DNA of 64,000 nucleotides from Candidatus Obscuribacter phosphatis (GTDB lineage Bacteria > Cyanobacteriota > Vampirovibrionia > Obscuribacterales > Obscuribacteraceae): the NCBI GenBank assembly GCA_001899315.1, contig MOYA01000001.1, positions 683,105-747,104 of the forward strand, read 5' to 3'. Below, one piece after another: positions 51,401 through 60,176 of the stretch. Position numbers and translations under genes: made by a program. Numbering within the stretch: the first letter of the stretch is position 1; each line of letters starts with the position of its first letter. The notes under the pieces were generated by a model. That model had not been told where the DNA came from and did no database searches. It saw only the letters and a list, made by a program, of their open reading frames with translations.

Positions 51401-53617
51401 AGCGGGCGTCTTTATCGAATGGAAGCCGAGCCGATTTTGTTCTATGACTGCAAGCAAGCGCATGTCAGCGCTCTTGGTTATTCGACTTACGACAAACGCA
51501 TCTATGTTGGCACGGCGGAGAGAGGACTGGTAGTTTCTCTATCTACTGAAGGCGATAGAGCGCCGCGTACCGAATTTGAAAGCGGCGAGCATTTAGTTAC
51601 CGGTCTGGCACGCGATAAAGCCGGTAACCTTTATGTGGCAACAGCTGGTCAAGGCAAGCTCTTTAGAATATCTAAGGACGGCGAAGTCGAGACCGTTGCA
51701 TTGAGCGAAGCCTTTTATACCCTCTATTATGATAGTGTCGAGGACAGAATCTACACGGGCGATGCAGAAGGTGATGTCACGCGTGTAGCCTATGACGGCA
51801 TTCAAAGACAAGCTTTTTTCTTTCCTGTCTGCCATACCGAACAAGAAGCCGTGCAGTCTCTTGCTGGCGATGGTGCTGGGCACATTTTCGTCTTGACCAG
51901 CAATGTCGGACTTTTGAAGGTCGTCGATGTTTCGCCCTCTGGAACCTGTGCTTACACTTCGACAGTTCTAGATGCTACAAAGAAGAGTATTTTTTCACGT
52001 CTTCGTCTTTATAATGCCGATGGTGTAAGTGATAGCAAGGATACGCGGCTCTTTCAGGTGGAAACCAGAAGTGGTGATTCTTCTCAGCCAGACCAAACCT
52101 GGAGCGATTGGCGGCTTTGTCAGATTGATCCGGAAAGTGAGACTCTCGGTGCTGTCTGGTTGGTTCCTTCTCCAGCCGCGAAGTATATCCAATACCGCTT
52201 GACTTGGAAGCCGGAACTACTTGCTGAAAAAATTCTGCGCAAACGGGCTGTAGGCGGTATCGAGGTTACCTACCAGCCAAGCAATTCTGCTCCTTCTTTT
52301 GGCTCTGTCTCTTTATCGGCTGGTGATGCCCTTTCGGGCAGTGAGACTATAACGGTTACCGGCAGTGATAGTGATATGGATAATCTTTTGCTGGCTGTCG
52401 AGATTTCTGATGATGGGGGCAAGACCTGGACTGTTTTGAACGGCGATATTCGCTCCCGTAAATCCGGAGAGAAGGGCAAGAAGAAGAAATCTGAGACCGC
52501 TAAGGTAAATGATGCTGATGGTTCAGCGAAAGCAGGTGGGGCTGAAACTGCTAAAGGGTCTGACAAAGAACGTCCTAAAGAAGGACGTAAGGACGACGGC
52601 CGGAAAGGAAATTCATCATCTTCGTCTTCATCTTCTGGGGAAAAAGAACAGCGCAAGAAAAACAGCGAAATTTCTGGCAAGAAAGTAGATAAGCAGAAAG
52701 AAAAGGATGCAAATTCCGAATCGGAAGATGGCAAGCGCAAGAAAAACGGCGAAATTTCTGGCAAAGATGCAGACAAGCGGAGAGACAAGGATGTAAATTC
52801 CGAATCGGAAGATGACAAGCGCAAGAAAAACGGCGAAATTTCTGGCAAAGAAACTGAACGTTCTCCCGACAAGGATTCAAAGCCTGAAATAGACGAGCAA
52901 AAGCAGAATAAGAACAGCAAAACTTCAGTTGTTTTCAACTTACCGCACTTTTCTCTCGAGCCTCGCCGATTCAGACTCGACCAGCGTCTGGAAGAAAGTC
53001 CGAAGGAGGAGGCTCCGAAGTTTAGCGAGCGAGAAGTCGAGAAAGAAGGCGAAGGCAAGCCTGCCTCGACCGCTGACGCTGCAGAGAGCAATGAAGCCAA
53101 GGGTGGAAAGGCGCAGGCAAGCGAGCCAATAGAGATCGCCGGTGAGAAGCAGAGCGAGGGCTTCAACGCAAGCGAGAAGTTTACTTATCAGTTTGAGACG
53201 AAGAAGCAGAAGGATGGTCGCTACTTGATGCGCCTTACACTTAGTGACAGACCTTCAAATGCTGATAAGCCTGGGCTGGCATTTGCCTTACGTGATGTGA
53301 TCATCGATAACAGTCCGCCTTACATAGTTTCCGGACCTACATTCGAAAAGGTGGGAGACGACCGATTGAACATCTCGCTGAAGGTATCCGACAAAACATC
53401 TGAGATTTCTGATGTTACCTATCGAATTGATGGATATGAACCCTTTAGTTTCTCTGTGGTGGATGGCCTTGCTGATGGCAAGTCCTTGAGCCTTTATGCT
53501 CCTAGGGTATTTGCTCCTAGTAGTTCGAGTCGGGGTATGAAGGAGGCGCACAAGGTGACTATTGAAATTTTCGACCGCGCTGGAAATTCTCACAAAAGCA
53601 CTCATTCTCTACCATGA
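48500..53617 (+). CDS. Giant exported protein: S55 (SpoIVB-like) peptidase domain, propeller and Ig-like regions
   Basis: About 1,705 residues. An N-terminal hydrophobic segment (about 17-42, cut near the poly-Ala) marks export. The peptidase part has GMEGYGLTVFQGTKVERFQVKVIGV, the serine motif GMSGSPIYINNRLIGA, and much later AFGHSFLEAGG, which fits the His element. In SpoIVB the His comes before the Ser, so the order is reversed here, as in some other S55 relatives. Ser/Gly-rich linkers separate this from a propeller-like region (about 840-1,160, LYIGTAGSGRLYR, IYVGTAERG, IYTGDAEG). Then an Ig-like region, a Lys/Glu/Asp linker with a tripled repeat, and a final domain (YIVSGPTFEKVGDDRLNISLKV). 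The upstream GTG at 48491 is an alternative start. Confidence 0.78.
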   Translation: MHNLDSMFSPSFRKSSFFLLHSAITAVFLTNTVGFSLAAAAAAASDNKNSHYNPLDRSFIERYLKPSEYMPVDEIKPGMEGYGLTVFQGTKVERFQVKVIGVVKQALSGRDAILVRLSGPHMGKNNIIKGMSGSPIYINNRLIGALSYGFDFSKEPIVGITPIVDMLDALSFDNRSDKPRHISQINLKERGFPLPPQFSPKTSFSSSSSSSGAGAWSRSGFGSGFDSGFSSGSAPRMVPLLAPVVLAGFSNRAQAYLQKEFAENLGLGLTLGGAAGGINPKLAAEGAVHGGGDHTGDNSSSNSFSSSSNSASSFSSKPHSSTEKPVAPGSAVAVMLSTGDFSAAGTGTATCSFGKKFVAFGHSFLEAGGVSFPLASAYIHDILPSLAVSFKLASPIEVIGTIFADRPWSIGGEVGRQAELVPLNLTVSDEVRKVSKKYHSKIVEHPDLTASLTTAIVMSALDATYQSQSPYVVKVKTVVDMVERGKLERVDRFAVNFPAHPSTDILGRLKILREPVSGYVGTLVDRIVDNDYERTRIRNVDVDITIEDGRNVSRIEKIYLDRGSAAPGETVSVYCRLKPYDGAAVVEKLSFTLPRDLPDGDIAIGVCGGDELEALRKRMGVADPSPENFSQILARIKRKERSDRLCGLIALPRQSMILSGEVLRNPPAHWIKPYFSDRATHPPALVRGEEKVSRLLDSIIDGSHVVALTVKRTDKVFTKPLPFFFTPPSASATDSIMMTEQARKALDQKSKDAGSASGASQSSTSQGSQSSSGSSASSSQTTSTSSASAKPPTLWSQARAFPHLRGVSSFYQHDESELRNGKCEGVVVDSLGRLYPGFKERRVFELGGETRPVASAYFNGVLYYLSENKLFALDKAAEKDGAARDDNAKTPLLIAELPALLATSMVVKSDGTAFIGTAQSNGAKGQVLSLKLNGAPTKPTVFARVEEEIITSLALDDKGLLYIGTAGSGRLYRMEAEPILFYDCKQAHVSALGYSTYDKRIYVGTAERGLVVSLSTEGDRAPRTEFESGEHLVTGLARDKAGNLYVATAGQGKLFRISKDGEVETVALSEAFYTLYYDSVEDRIYTGDAEGDVTRVAYDGIQRQAFFFPVCHTEQEAVQSLAGDGAGHIFVLTSNVGLLKVVDVSPSGTCAYTSTVLDATKKSIFSRLRLYNADGVSDSKDTRLFQVETRSGDSSQPDQTWSDWRLCQIDPESETLGAVWLVPSPAAKYIQYRLTWKPELLAEKILRKRAVGGIEVTYQPSNSAPSFGSVSLSAGDALSGSETITVTGSDSDMDNLLLAVEISDDGGKTWTVLNGDIRSRKSGEKGKKKKSETAKVNDADGSAKAGGAETAKGSDKERPKEGRKDDGRKGNSSSSSSSSGEKEQRKKNSEISGKKVDKQKEKDANSESEDGKRKKNGEISGKDADKRRDKDVNSESEDDKRKKNGEISGKETERSPDKDSKPEIDEQKQNKNSKTSVVFNLPHFSLEPRRFRLDQRLEESPKEEAPKFSEREVEKEGEGKPASTADAAESNEAKGGKAQASEPIEIAGEKQSEGFNASEKFTYQFETKKQKDGRYLMRLTLSDRPSNADKPGLAFALRDVIIDNSPPYIVSGPTFEKVGDDRLNISLKVSDKTSEISDVTYRIDGYEPFSFSVVDGLADGKSLSLYAPRVFAPSSSSRGMKEAHKVTIEIFDRAGNSHKSTHSLP
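52651..52850 (+). repeat. Triplicated ~84-bp coding repeat containing a palindromic motif
   Basis: Three units in the charged linker of the giant protein start at about 52651, 52735 and 52819. Each encodes RKKN(S/G)EISGK followed by a charged spacer. The first 23 bases from 52653 are identical to the intergenic palindrome at 59117-59139 on the minus strand. The later units differ from it by one base in that stretch. Confidence 0.85.
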
Positions 53618-53634
53618 GCTAAAAGAGGACCGCA

Positions 53635-55320
53635 ATGGATTTAGTCAAACAAGCTTTTCTGAGACGGAAGTCTCCGCAACTATTGCTTTCTGAAGCTGAA
53701 GGCGGAGAACATGGACCGATGCACAAGCATCTTTCTGCTTTTGATCTCATTGCCTTTGGGGTGGGTGCCACTATTGGTTCAGGTATTTTCGCCTTGACGG
53801 GCACGGCCGCTGCTGGTCAAGCTGTAGCCGAGCAAAGCATCATGTCAACGCCCTTATTGAATTTCATAATGGGTTCGACCCTAGGCCGGGAGGGCGCCGG
53901 CCCCGCCATTGTTGTGTCTTTTATTATTGCTGCAATCGCCTGCGGTCTTGCTGCTCTCTGTTATGCTGAATTGGCAAGCATGATACCTGTTTCCGGCTCG
54001 GCCTATACGTTTGCGTATGCCAGTCTTGGTGAGGGCATTGCCTGGATAATCGGCTGGGATTTGATATTAGAATATGCGGTCGGTAACGTTGCTGTGGCGG
54101 TTAGCTGGAGCGATCATTTCTTGCACTTGTATCATGGTCTGACTGGTCAAGGTTTGCCTCTATGGCTTACGAGCGACCTAGCGACGGCGCTCAAGCGTAA
54201 AGCTGAGATGGCTAGTTCTGCCCAGTCGGTGCTTTATTCTAATTTTGATTTACCGACTCTGTGGGGGCAGCCGATTGCAATAAATCTGCCTGCTTTACTT
54301 ATTGTTGCTCTTGTTACTTATGTTCTGGTGGTCGGCATCAAAGAGTCCGCCAGAGCCAATAGCATAGCGGTTGCGATCAAGGTCTTGGTTGTACTTTTCT
54401 TCATCGGTTATGGTGCCTTTTTGGTAAAACCTGAAAATTGGGTGCCTTTCGCGCCCAACGGCTTGGTTGGCATCATGGGCGGGGCGGCCATTGTTTTCTT
54501 TTCCTTCATTGGATTCGATGCTGTTTCTTCTACCGCTGAAGAGACCAAGAACCCCCAGCGCGACATGCCAATCGGCATGATCGGCTCTCTCATTATCTGT
54601 ACATTGCTCTATGCCGGCGTTTCTTTGGTTCTGACAGGCATAATGCCGTACAAGTCCTATGCCAATGATGCAGCACCGGTTGCCACTGCCCTCGCACACG
54701 GAGGCAGTGCTTGGGCTCATTTGGTTGTTGCAGTTGGTGCACTGGCTGGGATGACTTCAGTGCTTCTTGTCTTTCAATTAGGGCAGCCTCGCATCTTTAT
54801 GGCGATGGCTAGAGACCGGTTACTGCCTGATTTCTTCGCTCGTTTGCACCCCCGCTATCGAACTCCTTTCATTCCCACGATTTTGACCGGACTGCTTGTT
54901 GGTGTCTCTTCTTTGTTGATTGACATTGGGCAGGCTGCCGAGCTCACTAATATCGGAACTCTTGCTGCTTTCATCATCGTCTGCGGCGGTGTAATGGTAT
55001 TGCGCAAGACCGAACCGGATCATCCTAGAGCTTTCAAGTGTCCCTTGGTGCCGGCTGTTCCTTTGGCTGGAATAGTAGCTTGTTTGATTCTCATGCTTTC
55101 TTTGCCGCTTATTACCTGGGTTCGATTTATCGGCTGGATGGCGCTTGGTTTTGCCATTTACTTTATGTATGGACTGCGACGCACTTCGAGATTAGCCTAC
55201 TCCAGAAGTCTGGCAGGCGGCGAGCCTGACTCGAGAGACTCTAAAGACTCGAAAGACTCTAAAGACTCGAAAGACTCAAGAGACTCAAGAGACTCGAAGG
55301 AAAAAGCGCCGGAACCGTAG
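53635..55320 (+). CDS. APC-family amino-acid permease (CAT/YfnA type)
   Basis: The 561-residue protein has about 12 membrane segments and the APC signature near the N-terminus (FDLIAFGVGATIGSGIFALTG), plus SGSAYTFAYASLGEGIAWIIGWDLILEYAVGNVAVAVSW, the cationic amino-acid transporter type pattern. FFSFIGFDAVSSTAEETKNP matches the CAT family. The C-terminus is hydrophilic and ends in DSKDSKDSRDSRDS-type repeats from a 9-bp tandem array. It probably imports amino acids; the substrate cannot be deduced. It begins 17 bases after the giant protein gene, perhaps in the same transcript. Confidence 0.88.
   Translation: MDLVKQAFLRRKSPQLLLSEAEGGEHGPMHKHLSAFDLIAFGVGATIGSGIFALTGTAAAGQAVAEQSIMSTPLLNFIMGSTLGREGAGPAIVVSFIIAAIACGLAALCYAELASMIPVSGSAYTFAYASLGEGIAWIIGWDLILEYAVGNVAVAVSWSDHFLHLYHGLTGQGLPLWLTSDLATALKRKAEMASSAQSVLYSNFDLPTLWGQPIAINLPALLIVALVTYVLVVGIKESARANSIAVAIKVLVVLFFIGYGAFLVKPENWVPFAPNGLVGIMGGAAIVFFSFIGFDAVSSTAEETKNPQRDMPIGMIGSLIICTLLYAGVSLVLTGIMPYKSYANDAAPVATALAHGGSAWAHLVVAVGALAGMTSVLLVFQLGQPRIFMAMARDRLLPDFFARLHPRYRTPFIPTILTGLLVGVSSLLIDIGQAAELTNIGTLAAFIIVCGGVMVLRKTEPDHPRAFKCPLVPAVPLAGIVACLILMLSLPLITWVRFIGWMALGFAIYFMYGLRRTSRLAYSRSLAGGEPDSRDSKDSKDSKDSKDSRDSRDSKEKAPEP
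55228..55299 (+). repeat. Eight 9-bp tandem units (DSK/DSR codons) in the permease tail
   Basis: Eight units of GACTC(G/T/A)A(G/A)(A/G) type encode the C-terminal DSR/DSK tail of the permease. They form the first of two related arrays. Confidence 0.88.
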
Positions 55321-55343
55321 AGGGTGGCTAAGTAGAACCGCAG

Positions 55344-55397
55344 GACTCTTAGGACTCTTAGGACTCTTAGGACTCTTAGGACTCTTAGGACTCTAAG
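55344..55397 (+). repeat. Second 9-bp tandem array after the permease stop
   Basis: Six units, GACTCTTAG five times then GACTCTAAG, lie 23 bases after the permease stop. The array is followed by GAATAAGCGCCGGAA, almost the same as GAAAAAGCGCCGGAA after the first array. Thus a segment containing array and flank was duplicated. As frame it would give DS-stop codons, so it is not coding. Confidence 0.9.
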
Positions 55398-55451
55398 GAA
55401 TAAGCGCCGGAATTCAATTCTAGCGGCTGGCTAATATTATCCCTTTCGTGG

Positions 55452-57884
55452 CTAAAGGGGCCACTTCCAGTTTGCGAACTCGGGCTTATCGATGCCGTGT
55501 TCATGGGCATAGTTACGGCAATCTATCTGCATATCCATGAACTTCGATTTGGCGTGAGCGCCCTTAGTCTGCAAGGCTGGTACTCTATCTATGACGTCCA
55601 TCGCAATGCTGAAGCGATCCACTTGATTGTTTATAGCAAGCTCAAGTGGCGTGTTGATATTCCCTTTCTCTTTGTAGCCTCTGACGTGTAGGTTGCCGTG
55701 ATTGGTGCGGTTATAAGTCAATCTGTGTATGAGCCAGGGATAGCCATGGAAATTGAAAATAATCGGCTTATTGGTGGTGAAAAGCACGTCGAAGTCTTGA
55801 TGAGTCATTCCGTGCGGATGTTCGTTCGAGCACTGCAACCTGAGCAGATCAACTACGTTGATAAAGCGCAGCTTGAGGTCTGGGAACTCTTCTCTGAGAA
55901 GAATACTTGCGGCAAGAGCTTCTTGAGTTGGTATGTCGCCTGCGCAGGCTAGCACCACATCTGGTTCTGCACCTTGATCGGTGCTGGCGAAAGGCCAAAT
56001 GCCGATGCCTTTGGTGCAGTGCTTGACGGCAAAGTCCATATCCATGTATTGAAGATGCTTTTGCTTATCGCTGACAATGACATTTATGTAGTTGGTTGAG
56101 CGCAAACAGTGATCTGCGCATGATAGCAAAGAGTTGGCATCGGGCGGCATGTAGATTCTTACTACTCTCGGACTCTTGTTCACCACCAAGTCGAGGAAGC
56201 CTGGATCTTGGTGTGTGAAACCGTTGTGGTCTTGTCTCCAGACTGTAGAAGTGATGAGAAGATTGAGCGACGCGATATTAGCTCTCCATCCCAGTTTGTT
56301 GCAACTCTCAAGCCATTTCGCATGTTGATTGAACATAGAGTCGATGACATGCACGAAGGCTTCGTAAGTGGAGAAGAAGCCGTGGCGTCCAGTCAATAGA
56401 TAACCTTCCAGCCAGCCTTCCAATGTGTGTTCGCTGAGCATTTCCATTACCCGACCATCGGTGGACAGCTCACCTTCGTCGTCGTCTTCGGGCAGACGAT
56501 TCTCTATCCAGAATTTCTTAGAGGCTTCGTAGATGTCGTCGAGTTTATTTGAAGTGGTTTCATCAGGTCCGAAAACCCTGAATTCATTAGGATTGGCGAA
56601 CATTATATCTCGCAGGAAGCGTCCCAGTGGTCTGGTGTTTTCCACTTCCAGCACCCCGGGGCGTTCCACTGGTACAGCGTAGTCTTTGAATTCGGGCATC
56701 TTCAGTGACTTGTGGAGGATGCCGCCGTTTGCATGTGGATTGGCGCTCATGCGACGATTTCCCACCGGCGCTAGTTCTCTCAGTTCCTTGCAGAGAGTGC
56801 CATTCTCGTCGAAGAGTTTCTCTGGATGATAGCCTTTTAGCCAGTCCTCTAATTGCTGAAGATGTTCTGGCTTCTTCTCCAGCTGAGCCAATGGTACCTG
56901 GTGCGCTCTCCAGGTGCCTTCAACTTTATGTCCGTCAACAAGTTTGGGACCGGTCCAGCCTTTAGGCGTTCTAAGTATAATCATGGGCCAGGGCGCGCGC
57001 TTGAGGTCGTTTTTTTGTCTGGCTCTTTCTTGAATTAGCCTGATATCTTCAAAACACTGATCTAAGGTAGCAGCCATGGCTTGATGCATTGATTCTGCTT
57101 CGCTGCCTTCAACAAAATAGGGTCGGTAGCCGAGACCTTGGAAGAGTTTTTCGATCTCATCATGATCAAGTCTAGCTAGAATAGTCGGATTGTTTATCTT
57201 ATAGCCATTCAGATGCAGTATAGGAAGCACGGCGCCATCGCGCTTTGGATTAATAAACTTGTTGGAATGCCAGGCTGTTGCCAACGGTCCGGTTTCCGAT
57301 TCGCCATCCCCAACTACAACTGCTGCTATTAACTCGGGATTGTCAAATACGGCTCCGTAGGCGTGAGAAAGGCTGTATCCTAATTCTCCACCTTCATGGA
57401 TGGACCCAGGAGTCTCCGGCGTGCAATGGCTTCCAATACCGCCAGGAAAAGAGAACTGTTTGAAGAAAGCCTGCATTCCTCTTTCATCTGTACTTTTATC
57501 TGGATAGATCTCTGAGTAGGTCCCCTCTAGATATACTGGAGCTAGAACGCCCGGTGCGCCATGCCCAGGACCTGCTAGAAAGATCATATCGAGGTCTTGC
57601 TTCTTGATTAGACGATTGAGATGAATATAGGCGAAACTTAGTCCAGGGCTGGCACCCCAGTGTCCGAGCAGTCTTTTCTTGATATGCGAAAGAGACAACT
57701 TCTCTTTCAGCAGCGGATTTTCTCTTAGATAGATCATTCCGGCAGCTAGATAGCAGCATGCCTTCCAATATCTATCGATGTTCTGGAGTTCGGTTTGGTT
57801 AAGTGGACGACCTTTGACTGTAGATCTGGCTGGTCCAAATGCTGTGATATCGTTCTCTTTAGTCGTTTCGCTGGCGGCAACCAT
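55452..57884 (-). CDS. xfp: Phosphoketolase (xylulose-5-phosphate/fructose-6-phosphate)
   Basis: This thiamine-diphosphate enzyme splits xylulose-5-P or fructose-6-P to acetyl-phosphate and glyceraldehyde-3-P or erythrose-4-P. The 810 residues are normal length. Motifs: [83 protein letters not shown]. Residues [23 protein letters not shown] end the protein as in other phosphoketolases. No acetate kinase or phosphotransacetylase is in the window. It stands alone, convergent with the permease. Confidence 0.95.
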   Translation of the reverse strand: MVAASETTKENDITAFGPARSTVKGRPLNQTELQNIDRYWKACCYLAAGMIYLRENPLLKEKLSLSHIKKRLLGHWGASPGLSFAYIHLNRLIKKQDLDMIFLAGPGHGAPGVLAPVYLEGTYSEIYPDKSTDERGMQAFFKQFSFPGGIGSHCTPETPGSIHEGGELGYSLSHAYGAVFDNPELIAAVVVGDGESETGPLATAWHSNKFINPKRDGAVLPILHLNGYKINNPTILARLDHDEIEKLFQGLGYRPYFVEGSEAESMHQAMAATLDQCFEDIRLIQERARQKNDLKRAPWPMIILRTPKGWTGPKLVDGHKVEGTWRAHQVPLAQLEKKPEHLQQLEDWLKGYHPEKLFDENGTLCKELRELAPVGNRRMSANPHANGGILHKSLKMPEFKDYAVPVERPGVLEVENTRPLGRFLRDIMFANPNEFRVFGPDETTSNKLDDIYEASKKFWIENRLPEDDDEGELSTDGRVMEMLSEHTLEGWLEGYLLTGRHGFFSTYEAFVHVIDSMFNQHAKWLESCNKLGWRANIASLNLLITSTVWRQDHNGFTHQDPGFLDLVVNKSPRVVRIYMPPDANSLLSCADHCLRSTNYINVIVSDKQKHLQYMDMDFAVKHCTKGIGIWPFASTDQGAEPDVVLACAGDIPTQEALAASILLREEFPDLKLRFINVVDLLRLQCSNEHPHGMTHQDFDVLFTTNKPIIFNFHGYPWLIHRLTYNRTNHGNLHVRGYKEKGNINTPLELAINNQVDRFSIAMDVIDRVPALQTKGAHAKSKFMDMQIDCRNYAHEHGIDKPEFANWKWPL

Positions 57885-58128
57885 TGCCTAATCTCCTATA
57901 ATCTCTACCTTATTCTAGGTTCTACTTTTGCTAGTCTAGACCTAGATTTTATGCTCGTACTTGATACTCAGCTTTGACATTGCATTCAAATTTGAAGCAA
58001 TTTACTTGAGAGTCGAGCTGTAAGTTAGCATTTTTGCATAGATAGCCATTAATGTTCTCGGCCTTTCGGTCTACCTGCGACTGCTACCTAAGGCTTACTT
58101 TTAAGATATCGAAAGATTTAGCGGAAGT

Positions 58129-58962
58129 TCAAAGCCCCTTGATTTTATCAACGAGAGGTTGCGCCGGCCTAAAGATTATTCTCTCGCTCAGCCATTGCGG
58201 CAGAATTTTCCTGTAATCAGTTAGTTTGAGTAATTCTCTATAATTGAATTGCAAGAGAAAGCACTCTAAAACCTTTCTGGTGCATTTCTTTCGACCGGCT
58301 TTCCAGATGGCCAGCAGCCCTCTGCCGAGAGCGCAACCTCCGAGAGCAAATTTTCTTCTGGCTATGCCACTGAGTTTTACCTCTTGTTTTGTTCTTTCAA
58401 TAACCAAGGCACTTGTTCTGCCATCTGTGTAAATCGTTTGGTCTGGTCCTTTTCTATGTGTCCGAAGATGGTCTGCATTTTCGCAGTAATGAGGTCTCGG
58501 TGGAGTTTGCAGGAGGCTGGCTCCAGCAAAACCAGCTCTTTTGATCTGTACGATTGCTTCGTCAGGCAACGGGGGAAGAACTCGATTCAAAGGAAGTTTT
58601 CTGAATACGCCCCTTGTTAGTCTCTCGATATATCCGGACTTCACTGACCTTGATGTGAACGAGTCAACAGCAGTTCTTGAGGCAAAAGGTAAAAGATCTC
58701 TGCTTGTGAAGATTGCGTCATCCGGCATTCGTTGCACATAAGTGCGCATCAATCCAGAAATTTCTGAGTAATTGAGAGATTCGCCAAATTCTATGCCGAC
58801 TTCATCGTCGTCATCTAAATCTTCAAAGTCTTTTTGTCCTTGTGGATCTTCTTCAATATCTTCGCAGCAGGTGAGCTTGTGAGTACTAGTAGACCTATCA
58901 ATCTTGTAGTCTGGAAACCTGTTCCTTGGCGCCTTTTCTATTTGTGCTCTTAGTCTTTCCAT
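58129..58962 (-). CDS. AbiEi/DUF6088-like regulator, orphan
   Basis: A 277-residue protein whose residues about 73-122 (MRTYVQRMPDDAIFTSRDLLPFASRTAVDSFTSRSVKSGYIERLTRGVFRKLP) follow the winged-helix pattern of AbiEi and DUF6088 antitoxins (two helices, then a wing with basic residues). The N-terminal 60 residues are acidic, with a D/E run. The C-terminal half has GIARRKFALGGCALGRGLLAIW, again as in DUF6088. AbiEi antitoxins normally sit beside the AbiEii nucleotidyltransferase toxin, which is absent here, so the gene is an orphan or a relic. Its own promoter region carries palindromic repeats. Confidence 0.6.
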   Translation of the reverse strand: MERLRAQIEKAPRNRFPDYKIDRSTSTHKLTCCEDIEEDPQGQKDFEDLDDDDEVGIEFGESLNYSEISGLMRTYVQRMPDDAIFTSRDLLPFASRTAVDSFTSRSVKSGYIERLTRGVFRKLPLNRVLPPLPDEAIVQIKRAGFAGASLLQTPPRPHYCENADHLRTHRKGPDQTIYTDGRTSALVIERTKQEVKLSGIARRKFALGGCALGRGLLAIWKAGRKKCTRKVLECFLLQFNYRELLKLTDYRKILPQWLSERIIFRPAQPLVDKIKGL

Positions 58963-58996
58963 TTGTGAGACCTCGTCTTGCTTTGAGATTTCAATT

Positions 58997-59026
58997 GCGC
59001 AAGAAAAACCTCTGTTTTTCTTGCGC
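58997..59026. repeat. Perfect inverted repeat, dispersed palindrome copy
   Basis: GCGCAAGAAAAAC (58997-59009) pairs with GTTTTTCTTGCGC (59014-59026), with 4 bases between. It is 35 bases before the AbiEi-like start and related to the copies at 59113 and in the giant gene. Confidence 0.88.
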
Positions 59027-59112
59027 TCTACTATTCTTAAAAACGAAAAATCAATGCAAAGAGTTCAATAATTACTCAAGAATTTATATTAATTGCGCCG
59101 TTACTATTCCCT

Positions 59113-59140
59113 CGCAAGAAATTTCGCTGTTTTTCTTGCA
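59113..59140. repeat. Imperfect palindrome, dispersed repeat copy
   Basis: GCAAGAAA and TTTCTTGC arms enclose TTTCGCTG. The minus strand of 59117-59139 is identical over 23 bases to 52653-52675 in the giant S55-type gene. Confidence 0.85.
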
Positions 59141-59149
59141 CGGTCTTTC

Positions 59150-59189
59150 CCAAAAAAAGAGAAAGCCACAAAACTGTGACTTTCTCTTT
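59150..59189 (-). terminator. Intrinsic terminator of hsp20
   Basis: A 14-bp stem (59156-59169 with 59176-59189, one G-U pair on the minus strand) is followed by about seven T on the minus strand. It lies 70 bases after the Hsp20 stop. Confidence 0.82.
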
Positions 59190-59258
59190 CCTGCTGAAGT
59201 TTGCTTGAGAATCTAGAACTTATTGCTAATTAATCTGATTCCCAATCAAGTAGTGCGT

Positions 59259-59768
59259 TTACTTGACCAGAACTTCCTTCGCTGAGCGAATCTCGGTTTT
59301 GTGGGCACGATTCTTATAGGTCATGCTTGCATCGATAGTTCCAGCCGATACAGGGATTCTCAGAGCTGTTTCTGCTTTGGGAACGCTTACGAAGAGCAGT
59401 CCGCGGTCCAAGCGAGCTTCAATTTGCTCGGGCAGAATATCTGTGTGAAATTCGAACTCGCGAATCATGTAAGTTGTTGGTAGTTCTTTCATGAGGTAGG
59501 TAGCGCGCTCTTGGAACATTGTCGGTGTGCGTTTGGCAAGCACGGTGAGATAGTTGTATTCTACTTTTACTTCGATATCGTCGAGCACAACGCCTGGCAG
59601 AGCAAGTTCGAGAATGAATTGATCGTCTAGCTCCAGAACGTCTGCGCATGGCACTTCCCAGTCTCTCTGGTGGGAATTGAGGTGGTTTTGGTGACCGAAT
59701 TCTTGATGCGCAGGAAGCTCGCTTCTCCATTCATAGTTGTGAGCCTTGAGTGTGCGGTTGTAAAACAT
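59259..59768 (-). CDS. Small heat-shock protein Hsp20 (alpha-crystallin family)
   Basis: TTGGAGA precedes ATG 59768, so the protein has 169 residues; a longer frame starts at 59831. The alpha-crystallin domain spans about 45-140: VPCADVLELDDQFILELALPGVVLDDIEVKVEYNYLTVLAKR, FEFHTDILPEQIEARLDRGLLFVSVPKAE, with the LRIPV end that normally forms the I-x-I/V tail. It holds unfolding proteins in the cytosol. No CIRCE operator (TTAGCACTC with inverted GAGTGCTAA) was found upstream, so control is probably by another system. Confidence 0.92.
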   Translation of the reverse strand: MFYNRTLKAHNYEWRSELPAHQEFGHQNHLNSHQRDWEVPCADVLELDDQFILELALPGVVLDDIEVKVEYNYLTVLAKRTPTMFQERATYLMKELPTTYMIREFEFHTDILPEQIEARLDRGLLFVSVPKAETALRIPVSAGTIDASMTYKNRAHKTEIRSAKEVLVK

Positions 59769-60176
59769 TGAAAAATCTCCAATTGGTATTTTCGTGTTGA
59801 GTTCGACGGAAGGATTCAATCTGATTTTCAATTTTTAGGCAATGACAAGTGCACTGCTGGTGATGGCAGTGATTGTGTGCTGATGCAGCTGAGGGAGATC
59901 ATCGGCATCAGCTATTGAACTAGTTGTGTGAAAAAGATGTTTGCGTTCCGTGCTGTTAATCGTAGCCCACTTTTCTAAGATCATTGCAAGATTTTAGGTG
60001 GCGACCGCAGCCATCTTGTGAACTTCGGAGGTATGGCTGTTTAGCGTTCTTCAGGTTTAATATAAGAGTCAGTCTCCCGACACCCGCATCCTGGCAGGCG
60101 ATTCAATAATGGGTGAGCCTCGTTTCGACTGATCGAACCTATTTGTCCAGCTCTTCGGCGGCCTCAAGTTTGGCAC
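59769..60176. other. 408-bp intergenic region, no gene seen
   Basis: Short frames only. A weak hairpin (CACTGC/GCAGTG near 59849) and a GGAGGTATGG site leading to a three-codon frame (near 60027) were noted but support no gene. It separates the coiled-coil membrane protein gene from hsp20, both on the minus strand. Confidence 0.5.

Noticed and set aside
52270-53166. 298-codon minus frame inside the giant S55-type gene
   Set aside because: A mirror of the Ser/Lys/Glu-rich linker; Ser/Phe/Leu-rich with no motif or start signal.
55228-55397. Possible CRISPR array
   Set aside because: Units are 9 bp without spacers; simple tandem repeats.
59769-59900. CIRCE heat-shock operator upstream of hsp20
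   Set aside because: No TTAGCACTC and inverted GAGTGCTAA pair with nine-base spacing was seen.
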